Positions 7,272-13,804 of a stretch of DNA of 14,048 bases are shown here, in pieces. A program made the position numbers and the translations under genes. The notes beneath the pieces were generated by a model. It saw only the letters and a list, made by a program, of their open reading frames with translations, was not told where the DNA came from and searched no databases. How positions within the stretch are numbered: the first letter of the stretch is position 1; each line of letters starts with the position of its first letter. Origin of the DNA: Patescibacteria group bacterium (GTDB lineage: Bacteria > Patescibacteriota > Patescibacteriia > Patescibacteriales > GWC2-42-12); contig JAHJXD010000021.1 of assembly GCA_018827685.1 (NCBI GenBank), positions 1-14,048 of the forward strand, given 5' to 3'.

Positions 7272-8273
7272 TTAGATTATCCCTAATTTATTTTTTACAT
7301 TTTTTAACGTTTCTTCGGCGATCGGCCTGATTTTATCCGCGCCATGTTTTAAAATTTGTTTAACTTTTTCATCAGTAAAACTATTATATTTAATTTGAAA
7401 TTGCGTTAAAAATTTACTGATTGCTTGCGCCAAGCCTTTTTTAAAATCACCGTAGCCTTTATTTTTATAATTTTGTTCCAGCTCTTTTAAACTTAAACCA
7501 GCCAAAAGAGAATAAATTGTCATTAAGTTGGCAATGGCCGGTTTTTTCTTTAAATCATATTTAATTTCCGAGTCCGAATCAGTTACGGCGCGCATAATTT
7601 TTTTTGTTGCCACCTCCGGCGAATCGGTTAAAGCGATATAATTAGCCGGCGAACCGGCGCTTTTACTCATTTTTTTTGTCGGGTCATCTAAACCCATAAT
7701 GCGCGCGCCTTGTTTTTTAATTATCACTTCAGGCACTTTAAAAATTTGTCCATATTCGCGATTAAATCTCCTGGCTAAAGTTCGGGTTAATTCCACATGC
7801 TGAATTTGATCATCTCCCACTGGCACAATGTCTGTATTATAAAGTAAAATGTCCGCTGCCATTAGTATAGGGTAATCATATAAACCAACGCTCACAGTTT
7901 TTTCCTGGTCGCCAGCCTTTTCTTTAAATTGAGTCATTTTATTTAAATCTGCTATACGGGCAACACAATTTAAAATCCATGCGAGTTCTGTGTGAGCGCT
8001 CACAGCTGACTGCTGAAAAATTATTGCTTTTTCAGGATTAATGCCAGAAGCTAAATACATTTTAACCACATTTATAATTCTTTTTTTCAATTCTTCAGGA
8101 TTCTGTTTAATTGTAATGGCGTGATAATCAACCACGGAAAAAATGCAATTATATTGGTCTTGCATTTCCACCCATTGGACCAATGCGCCTAAATAATTGC
8201 CCAAATGCAAAATTCCAGAAGGCTGAACTCCGGAAAATACGGTTGGCTTATTGTTATTTTTATTTAATTCCAT
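7272..8273 (-). CDS. trpS: Tryptophan-tRNA ligase
   Basis: TrpRS charges tRNA-Trp in the cytoplasm. The 333-residue length is normal for the bacterial enzyme. Class I signatures are clear: the HIGH-type motif as HLGN (23-26) within QPSGILHLGNYLG, and KMSKS (201-205). TrpRS-specific stretches include DLNKMTQFKEKAG (109-121), the YPILMAADILLY segment (134-145) and VGDDQIQHVELTR (152-164). The catalytic fold looks complete, with a typical C-terminal helical region. It lies 23 bases downstream of tsaD on the same strand, so the two are probably co-transcribed; both act on tRNA. No Shine-Dalgarno motif is seen before the ATG. Confidence 0.97.
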   Translation of the reverse strand: MELNKNNNKPTVFSGVQPSGILHLGNYLGALVQWVEMQDQYNCIFSVVDYHAITIKQNPEELKKRIINVVKMYLASGINPEKAIIFQQSAVSAHTELAWILNCVARIADLNKMTQFKEKAGDQEKTVSVGLYDYPILMAADILLYNTDIVPVGDDQIQHVELTRTLARRFNREYGQIFKVPEVIIKKQGARIMGLDDPTKKMSKSAGSPANYIALTDSPEVATKKIMRAVTDSDSEIKYDLKKKPAIANLMTIYSLLAGLSLKELEQNYKNKGYGDFKKGLAQAISKFLTQFQIKYNSFTDEKVKQILKHGADKIRPIAEETLKNVKNKLGII

Positions 8274-8296
8274 TTATAATAATTTATCATAAATAA

Positions 8297-9415
8297 CTAA
8301 TTTGTCAATTCTATATTCGCGTTAGCTTTTAATTTTTGCCACAGCGTAAAATCTTTTCTTTTAGCGCGGTAATATCCGGCCGCAGCGATCATAGCCGCGT
8401 TGTCAGTGCAGTATTTTAATTCAGGAATATTTAAATGCGCGTAAGGCAATTTATTTTTTACCGCTTTTCCAAGTTGTTTTCTCAATTCTTGATTTGCTGC
8501 CACGCCGCCAGACAGCATTATATTTTTACAATTATATTTTAAAGCCGCCTTAATAGTTTTGTGGACTAACACGTCTGTCACGGCTTGCTGAAATTCAGCC
8601 GCGTATTCGGGAATTTTTTTTTCCCACTGCTTATCTTTTTGTATCTCATATAACAACGCGGTCTTAAGGCCGGAAAATGAAAAATCAAAACTTTTATCAT
8701 TGATCATCGGCCTTGGTAATTTGGACAGCTTTTGACCAATTTGTAATTTGGCCGCCATAGCGGCCACTATCGGTCCTCCAGGATATTCCAAACCCAATAA
8801 TTGCGCCGCCTTGTCAAAGGCTTCTCCGGCCGCGTCATCCCGCGTCTGGCCCAGAACTTTATATTGTCCATGTCCATTCATTAGGACTAACATAGTATGT
8901 CCGCCAGATACTGTAAGAATTATAACAGGGAATTTTATTTTATTTTTGACATTTGTCATTTGACATTTGCCATTGCGAATTGGCGTTAACCAATTCGCGT
9001 ATATATGACCTTCAATGTGATTAATAGCTACTACTGGCACGCGCCAAGCATAAGCCAGCGTTTTAGCTGTTTCCACTCCGACCAACAGTGACGTAATTAA
9101 GCCTGGTCCAACCGCCACCGCAATAGCATCCACGCTTTTTGACAAAGCATGGCGAGGGCGGGGTGTTTTTTCTCCTGTGCTTGGCAAGGAAATGGTTGAG
9201 GCAAGGTCTGCTTTTATTAACGCCTCATTCACCACTGGTAAAATATTTAAAACATGCTCGCGCGCCGCTACTTCAGGCACCACGCCGCCATATTTTTTAT
9301 GTATCTCAATTTGCGACGCCACCACATTGGACAGTGCTTTCACGTTATTGCCAGCGCCGCGTGCCACCGAGACAGCAGTCTCATCGCAAGAAGTTTCAAT
9401 ACCCAATATTATCAT
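8297..9415 (-). CDS. tsaD: tRNA N6-adenosine threonylcarbamoyltransferase TsaD
   Basis: TsaD transfers threonylcarbamoyl from threonylcarbamoyl-AMP to A37 of ANN-decoding tRNAs, acting with TsaB and TsaE (not in this window). The ASKHA fold motifs are present: GIETSCDET (5-13), VPEVAAREH (46-54), the metal-binding HIEGH with H133 and H137, SGGHT (170-174), DDAAGEAFDK (193-202), FSFSGLKTA (245-253), SGGVAAN (302-308) and CTDNAAMIA with D338. At 372 residues it is longer than the usual 335-345. Two extra segments account for this: about 72-93, containing STGEKTPRPRHALSK, and about 145-160, containing NGKCQMTNVKN, which is encoded by a 7-base repeat array and sits between HIEGH and SGGHT. Both fall between conserved blocks, so activity is probably retained. 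It ends in TAG, 23 bases before trpS. Confidence 0.96.
   Translation of the reverse strand: MIILGIETSCDETAVSVARGAGNNVKALSNVVASQIEIHKKYGGVVPEVAAREHVLNILPVVNEALIKADLASTISLPSTGEKTPRPRHALSKSVDAIAVAVGPGLITSLLVGVETAKTLAYAWRVPVVAINHIEGHIYANWLTPIRNGKCQMTNVKNKIKFPVIILTVSGGHTMLVLMNGHGQYKVLGQTRDDAAGEAFDKAAQLLGLEYPGGPIVAAMAAKLQIGQKLSKLPRPMINDKSFDFSFSGLKTALLYEIQKDKQWEKKIPEYAAEFQQAVTDVLVHKTIKAALKYNCKNIMLSGGVAANQELRKQLGKAVKNKLPYAHLNIPELKYCTDNAAMIAAAGYYRAKRKDFTLWQKLKANANIELTN
8945..8998. repeat. 7-base tandem array plus perfect hairpin inside tsaD
   Basis: On the plus strand five consecutive heptamers run from 8945 to 8979: TTTGACA, TTTGTCA, TTTGACA, TTTGCCA and TTGCGAA. Directly overlapping the end is a perfect 9-base inverted repeat, GCGAATTGG (8975-8983) and CCAATTCGC (8990-8998), with a six-base spacer. 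On the coding strand the array includes ATTCGCA, also seen at 2735. It encodes the non-family segment RNGKCQMTNVK between the HIEGH and SGGHT motifs of TsaD, which suggests in-frame insertion or expansion of repeat DNA. Confidence 0.6.
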
Positions 9416-9464
9416 AAAATTATCTTATCTAATAACCATTAAAAAGACAAGGCTGAGCCTCCAC

Positions 9465-9493
9465 TTACAAAATAATTAATAATCGGCTATAAT
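9465..9493 (+). promoter_or_regulatory. Candidate promoter for the thioredoxin-glyA-folD-recQ run
   Basis: A perfect TATAAT (9488-9493) lies 17 bases downstream of TTACAA (9465-9470), which is a weak -35 (three of six to TTGACA). Transcription would start near 9500, inside the tandem TTGTAAG repeats, giving a leader of about 23 bases. The 107-base spacer 9416-9522 also has AGGC-TGA-GCCT at 9450-9460. On the opposite strand TTGTCT and TAAGAT, 17 bases apart, are a weaker candidate for tsaD with an almost leaderless transcript. Confidence 0.45.
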
Positions 9494-9497
9494 TAAA

Positions 9498-9511
9498 TTG
9501 TAAGTTGTAAG
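9498..9511 (+). repeat. TTGTAAG tandem duplication with inverted copy upstream
   Basis: Two exact copies of TTGTAAG (9498-9504 and 9505-9511) lie 11 bases before the ATG of the thioredoxin-like gene. The inverse, CTTACAA, lies at 9464-9470 and overlaps the candidate -35. The arms could fold into a stem enclosing the -10, or be an operator. In the other register or strand the unit reads ACTTACA, close to the recQ unit ACTCGCA. Confidence 0.5.
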
Positions 9512-9522
9512 AACTCAATATT

Positions 9523-9927
9523 ATGAACAAAAACATTATTATTTCCACAACTTTATTTATTGCTATTTTAATTTTTTCATTTTTTGCGTTTTCGCAAGAA
9601 AAAGATAAAAAACAAACATTAACAAATCAGACAACAACGGGAAATCAATTGACAAGCCAAATCGTTCTTTTTTATGGTGACGCTTGCCCGCATTGTAAGA
9701 TTGTGGAAAAATACATTGAAGAAAATAATATCAAAAACAAAATTTCTTTTGTTCAAAAAGAGATTTATTATAATCAAAGCAATGCTAAAGAGCTTGAAGC
9801 CAAGGCAAAAATTTGCGGGCTGCCAACTAATTCAATCGGCGTGCCTTTTCTTTGGGATGGTAAAAAATGTTTAATTGGAGATCAGGATATTATAAATTTT
9901 TTTAAACAAAAAAATCACGAACGATAA
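9523..9927 (+). CDS. Membrane-anchored thioredoxin/glutaredoxin-like protein
   Basis: The 134-residue protein starts with a short basic N-terminus and one hydrophobic segment (about 5-24), then a Gln/Thr/Lys-rich linker (25-46), so it is probably anchored with its domain outside the membrane. The small thioredoxin fold begins with QIVLFYGDACPHC; the redox motif is CPHC (55-58). The cis-proline is likely P108 in IGVPFLW, and GDQDIINFF near the C-terminus resembles the last glutaredoxin-type helix. Two further cysteines, C98 and C116, could form a second disulfide. Family knowledge suggests dithiol-disulfide exchange on exported proteins; the partner is unknown. It opens the plus-strand run and its stop lies 11 bases before glyA, but its function does not clearly relate to folate metabolism. 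TTGTAAG repeats precede the start, and no Shine-Dalgarno motif is seen. Confidence 0.82.
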   Translation: MNKNIIISTTLFIAILIFSFFAFSQEKDKKQTLTNQTTTGNQLTSQIVLFYGDACPHCKIVEKYIEENNIKNKISFVQKEIYYNQSNAKELEAKAKICGLPTNSIGVPFLWDGKKCLIGDQDIINFFKQKNHER

Positions 9928-9938
9928 TTTTTTAATCT

Positions 9939-11186
9939 ATGTTGAATTATAAAAATTTAAGTGAACAAGACGGAGAAGTTATGGCCATAGTTCAGAGGGA
10001 AACGGTTAGGCAGGTTGAGGAAATGGAATTAATTGCTTCAGAAAATTATGTTTCTAAAGCAATTTTGGAAGCTATGGCCACGGTGTTAACTAATAAATAT
10101 TCGGAAGGTTTTCCCGGCCATCGCTATTATGGCGGCAATCAGTTTGTAGATGAAGTGGAAACCATTGCCGTAGAACGGGCAAAAAAATTATTTTCAGCTG
10201 AACATGTAAATGTTCAACCTTTGTCTGGTTCACCAGCCAATGCGGCCGTGTATATGGCGTTTTTAAAACCTGGGGACAAGGTGCTTGGCTTAAGGTTAGA
10301 CCATGGAGGGCATCTGTCGCATGGCCATCCAGTGAATTTTTCCGGCATGCTATATGATTTTACGCAATATGAAGTTGATATTACGACCGGTCAAATCAAT
10401 ATGGAAAAAGTTAGAGAAATTGCCTTGCGCGAAAAGCCAAAAATGATTGTGGCCGGTTATAGCGCTTATTCGCGCGAAATTGAGTGGCAAAAATTTAAAG
10501 AGATTGCGGACGAAGTTGGAGCTTTTACTTTCGCCGACATCGCACACACGGCAGGTTTAATCGCGGCCCGCGAAATGAATAATCCAACGCCGATTTTTGA
10601 TGTAGTTTCCACTACCACTCATAAAACTTTACGCGGCCCGCGTGGCGCTATGATAATGTGCAAAGAACAATTTGCCAAGCAGGTTGATAGAGCGGTTTTC
10701 CCAGGTATGCAGGGCGGACCGCATGACCATATTACTGCGGCCAAAGCTGTTTGCTTCGGCGAAGCGCTTCAGCCTGGTTTCAAAATATATGCCAAACAAG
10801 TAATTGCCAACGCCAAATTAATGGCCGAAGAATTTATTAAACTAGGCTATAAAATAATTTCTGGCGGCACGGATAATCATTTAATGGTGGTTGACATGAC
10901 CAGCAAAGGGCTTTCTGGCAAAGAAGCGGAAATAATTTTAGATAAATGCGGCATTTCAGTTTCCCGTTCTACTATCCCGAATGATCCGAATCCGCCAATG
11001 AATCCGTCTGGCGTGCGCTTCGGCACCCCGGCCATTACCACGCGCGGCATGAAACAAGAAGAAATTAAAAAAATTGTTGTTTGGATAAACGCGGCGATTG
11101 AGCAAAGAGAAGAGCCGGAGATGCTGGAAAATATTAAAAAGCAAGTAAAAAATATGTGTTTGGAATTTCCGATTCCGAGTATATAA
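9939..11186 (+). CDS. glyA: Serine hydroxymethyltransferase
   Basis: GlyA is a PLP enzyme that interconverts serine plus tetrahydrofolate with glycine plus 5,10-methylene-THF. The 415-residue length is standard. Conserved features are ELIASENYVSK (30-40), NKYSEGFPGHRYYGG (52-66), NVQPLSGSPAN (91-101), LDHGGHLSHG (120-129), the PLP-contacting D200 and H203 in FADIAHTAGL, and the Schiff-base lysine K229 in TTTHKTLRGPRG. The following loop FPGMQGGPHDHITAAKA is also typical, as is the C-terminal SGVRFGTPAITTRG. Family enzymes usually read RGPRGG; here the second Gly is Ala. It lies 11 bases after the thioredoxin-like gene and 10 before folD, which uses its product, so joint expression for one-carbon supply is likely. 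Confidence 0.97.
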   Translation: MLNYKNLSEQDGEVMAIVQRETVRQVEEMELIASENYVSKAILEAMATVLTNKYSEGFPGHRYYGGNQFVDEVETIAVERAKKLFSAEHVNVQPLSGSPANAAVYMAFLKPGDKVLGLRLDHGGHLSHGHPVNFSGMLYDFTQYEVDITTGQINMEKVREIALREKPKMIVAGYSAYSREIEWQKFKEIADEVGAFTFADIAHTAGLIAAREMNNPTPIFDVVSTTTHKTLRGPRGAMIMCKEQFAKQVDRAVFPGMQGGPHDHITAAKAVCFGEALQPGFKIYAKQVIANAKLMAEEFIKLGYKIISGGTDNHLMVVDMTSKGLSGKEAEIILDKCGISVSRSTIPNDPNPPMNPSGVRFGTPAITTRGMKQEEIKKIVVWINAAIEQREEPEMLENIKKQVKNMCLEFPIPSI

Positions 11187-11196
11187 TTTTTAAGTT

Positions 11197-12057
11197 ATGT
11201 CTAAAATTATTGACGGCAGAATTTTAGCCGAAAAAATTAAAGACCAGATTGTTAAGGAAATTACCAGCTTTAATAAAAATATTCATAATATCACCAGGCC
11301 GAATCTGGCGATTATTTTAATTGGCGAGCGGCCGGATTCTAAACTTTATGTCCGCTTAAAAGAAATAGAAGCAAAAAAAGTCGGCATTGATACGCATTTA
11401 TATAAATGCGCGGAGGATATTAGTGAGCAGGAAATTTTACAGATGATAAAATGTTTGAATGAAGATAAAACTATTGACGCAATTTTAGTGCAATTGCCAT
11501 TGCCGGTTGGGATTGATACGGATACGATTATTATGGCGCTTGATCCGGCCAAAGACGTAGATGGCTTTCAGCCAGATAATTTGGAAAAATTATTAAAAAG
11601 TTGTGATTTTTCCGGCCTGATGCCGCCGGTCTTGGCCGTGGTTTTAGAAATGCTAAGGAGCATTGATTATGAAATAAAAAATAAGCAGGTGGTAATAATT
11701 TCTAATTCAGATATTTTTGGCCGCGCTTTAGCTCATGTTTTAAAATGCCAAGGCGCGATTATAGAAGTTGTGAAAGCGGATAATAAAAAATTAGCCGAGC
11801 ATACCAGTCAAGCCGATGTTTTAATCACGGCCGCGGGCAAGCCGAAGTTTATAAAAAAAGACATGATAAAAAAAGACGCGGTCATTATAGATATAGGCAT
11901 TTTTAAATTAGGCGATAAAGTCGTGGGCGATGTTGATTTTGACGATGTAAAAAATAAAGTTAGCTATATTACGCCGGTGCCGGGCGGTGTCGGACCGCTA
12001 ACCATCGCCATGGCGTTTAAAAATACGCTGGAGATTTATAAAAAAAGACATGAATAA
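11197..12057 (+). CDS. folD: Methylenetetrahydrofolate dehydrogenase/cyclohydrolase FolD (divergent)
   Basis: FolD oxidises 5,10-methylene-THF to methenyl-THF with NAD(P) and hydrolyses it to 10-formyl-THF. The 286-residue length is normal. The folate site is well kept: Y51 and K55 in YVRLK, Q99 in VQLPLP, KDVDGFQPDN (119-128), and the C-terminal TPVPGGVGPLTIAM (259-272). The dinucleotide half is more divergent: the usual PCTPxG stretch reads LMPPVLAV (141-148), the GRSxxVG or GASNIVG loop reads SNSDIFG (169-175), and the following cHSxT segment is replaced by EVVKADNKK (190-198). Cofactor preference may therefore differ from the NADP-type family norm. The stop overlaps the recQ start by eight bases, and glyA lies 10 bases upstream. 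Confidence 0.93.
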   Translation: MSKIIDGRILAEKIKDQIVKEITSFNKNIHNITRPNLAIILIGERPDSKLYVRLKEIEAKKVGIDTHLYKCAEDISEQEILQMIKCLNEDKTIDAILVQLPLPVGIDTDTIIMALDPAKDVDGFQPDNLEKLLKSCDFSGLMPPVLAVVLEMLRSIDYEIKNKQVVIISNSDIFGRALAHVLKCQGAIIEVVKADNKKLAEHTSQADVLITAAGKPKFIKKDMIKKDAVIIDIGIFKLGDKVVGDVDFDDVKNKVSYITPVPGGVGPLTIAMAFKNTLEIYKKRHE

Positions 12058-13804
12058 TCAAAAACAACAACTTCCCGAACTCTTAAAAATCCATTACGGC
12101 TTTAATTCATTTCGACCAGGGCAGGAAAAAGTAATTGATAATATTTTGGCCGGCATTTCTACTGTAGTGATTATGCCGACCGGCGGCGGCAAGTCTTTAT
12201 GTTATCAATTACCAGCTTTGGTTTTAGATGGCGTTACTTTAGTTGTTTCTCCTTTAATCGCTTTAATGAAAGACCAGGTTGATGGTTTACATAAAGTCGG
12301 AATACCGTCAACGTTTATAAATTCTTCCATCAACCGGGCTGAAACCGCTAATCGGATACAAGCTGTTAAACAAGGGCGATATAAACTGCTTTATATCGCG
12401 CCGGAAAGATTTTATAGCGTTGAATTTATGATCGCTTTAAAAGAAATAAAAGTAAGTCTGTTCACGATTGACGAAGCGCATTGCATCAGTCAATGGGGGC
12501 ATGATTTCCGGCCCAGCTATATTAAATTGAAAAACGCGATTGAACTTTTGGGCAAGCCGACGGTTGCAGCATTTACTGCCACGGCGACTTTGGAAGTCCG
12601 GGAAGATATTATTAAACAGCTGGGACTGGCAAATCCGAATTTGGTAATTACTGGTTTTGCCCGGCCTAATTTGCAATTTGGCGTAATAAACACGCAGGAT
12701 TCGCGCAAACCGCAATTTGTTTTAGATGCGATTTCGAGCGCGCCGGACAGCTCTGGCATAATTTATGTTGGCACCCGTTCACGCGCTGACCAACTACTCC
12801 AGACGCTATTAAGCAATAATATTGAAGCTGTTAGTTATCATGCGGGCATGAATACGCAAGATCGAAAATGGGTGCAGGAGAATTTTATGAAAGGCAAAGC
12901 TAAAGTTATCGTGGCCACTAACGCTTTCGGGCTAGGAATTGATAAGCCGGATATCAGATTTGTAATTCACTACGACATGCCGGGTACGATTGAAGCTTAT
13001 TATCAGGAAGCCGGCCGAGCCGGTCGCGATGGCAGGCAAAGTTTTTGTTTATTATTATACAGTCCGCGCGATCGTTATCTTCAAGAATTTTTTATTAAAG
13101 GCGATAATCCGCCTCCAGAAATGATTTTAGCAATTTATGAGATTGTAAAAAGTTATCCTTTAGATAATGCTCATGACATGGAATCTGATACGGTTTTAAT
13201 CACTTACGCTAAAATTTCCGAGATGTTGTCTGGCAAGTTGTCGGAAATGGCCGTGGGCACGGCTATAAAAATTTTAGAGCGCGAAGGTTATGTAACGCGC
13301 TCGCACGACCGCGCGGGCCACGCGTATTTAAAGACTCGCAACTCGCAACTCGCAACTCGCAACGCCTTGACTGCAAAAAGCAAAAGCCAGCGGGAAACAC
13401 TAGAGCGGTTGTTTGATAAATATGAGCAAGAACTTATATCTGGCTGGTATGCTAATTTAGACGAAGTGGCTGATATTTTACAAATAAAAAAAGACACTTT
13501 ATTGCGTTTGATTAAAAAATTGTCAAATTTGAATTTATTGGAATATCTTCCGCCGTTTCGCGGCACAGAATTGAAAATTGTAAAGCGCGCGGACGGCGCT
13601 GGTGTTAAGTTGAATTTCGCGGCTTTAAAATATAAATTGAAACATGCTTATAATAAATTAGATTTGATGGAGAATTATATTTATCATTTTGGTTGCAGGC
13701 AAAAATATATTTTGGATTATTTTGGCGATTTTGAGAACAAAAAATGCGCTAAATGCGATAATTGCTTGGTAAAAAATATGCACGAAGTGGAAAAAATTCA
13801 ATGA
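12050..13804 (+). CDS. recQ: ATP-dependent DNA helicase RecQ
   Basis: RecQ is a 3'-5' superfamily 2 helicase in recombination and fork repair. Motif 0 is FRPGQ (21-25), Walker A PTGGGKS (43-49) with K48, DEAH at 141-144 followed by the aromatic-rich loop SQWGHDFRPSY, TATAT (176-180), and motif VI QEAGRAGRDGR (319-329). A winged-helix-like region lies around 380-510. The zinc cysteines C549, C566, C569 and C572 (CAKCDNC) are at the extreme C-terminus, not directly after the helicase core as in E. coli, and no HRDC domain follows. At 584 residues it is therefore the short form. Residues 429-439 (TRNSQLATRNA) are encoded by a 7-base tandem repeat in the linker of the winged-helix region. The start overlaps folD by eight bases, implying translational coupling. 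It may resolve junctions along with RuvC. Confidence 0.95.
   Translation: MNNQKQQLPELLKIHYGFNSFRPGQEKVIDNILAGISTVVIMPTGGGKSLCYQLPALVLDGVTLVVSPLIALMKDQVDGLHKVGIPSTFINSSINRAETANRIQAVKQGRYKLLYIAPERFYSVEFMIALKEIKVSLFTIDEAHCISQWGHDFRPSYIKLKNAIELLGKPTVAAFTATATLEVREDIIKQLGLANPNLVITGFARPNLQFGVINTQDSRKPQFVLDAISSAPDSSGIIYVGTRSRADQLLQTLLSNNIEAVSYHAGMNTQDRKWVQENFMKGKAKVIVATNAFGLGIDKPDIRFVIHYDMPGTIEAYYQEAGRAGRDGRQSFCLLLYSPRDRYLQEFFIKGDNPPPEMILAIYEIVKSYPLDNAHDMESDTVLITYAKISEMLSGKLSEMAVGTAIKILEREGYVTRSHDRAGHAYLKTRNSQLATRNALTAKSKSQRETLERLFDKYEQELISGWYANLDEVADILQIKKDTLLRLIKKLSNLNLLEYLPPFRGTELKIVKRADGAGVKLNFAALKYKLKHAYNKLDLMENYIYHFGCRQKYILDYFGDFENKKCAKCDNCLVKNMHEVEKIQ
13334..13361 (+). repeat. Four perfect ACTCGCA tandem repeats inside recQ
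   Basis: The heptamer ACTCGCA occurs four times without error at 13334-13340, 13341-13347, 13348-13354 and 13355-13361, starting exactly at the first base of codon 429. Three units equal seven codons, so the encoded peptide repeats as TRNSQLA then TRNA. Because seven is not a multiple of three, gain or loss of one unit would shift the frame and truncate RecQ before its zinc site. It is the longest perfect tandem repeat noticed in the window. Confidence 0.85.

Noticed and set aside
8945..8979. CRISPR-like repeat
   Set aside because: Units are seven bases long with no spacers, lie within a coding region, and have no cas genes nearby.
9139..9479. Overlapping plus-strand open frames opposite tsaD
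   Set aside because: They run antisense to well-conserved TsaD codons, resemble no known protein, and are explained as frame shadows.
5297..13804. UGA recoded as glycine, as in some Patescibacteria
   Set aside because: The phosphoesterase and recQ both end naturally at TGA at the expected family length, and no in-frame TGA is needed in any gene.
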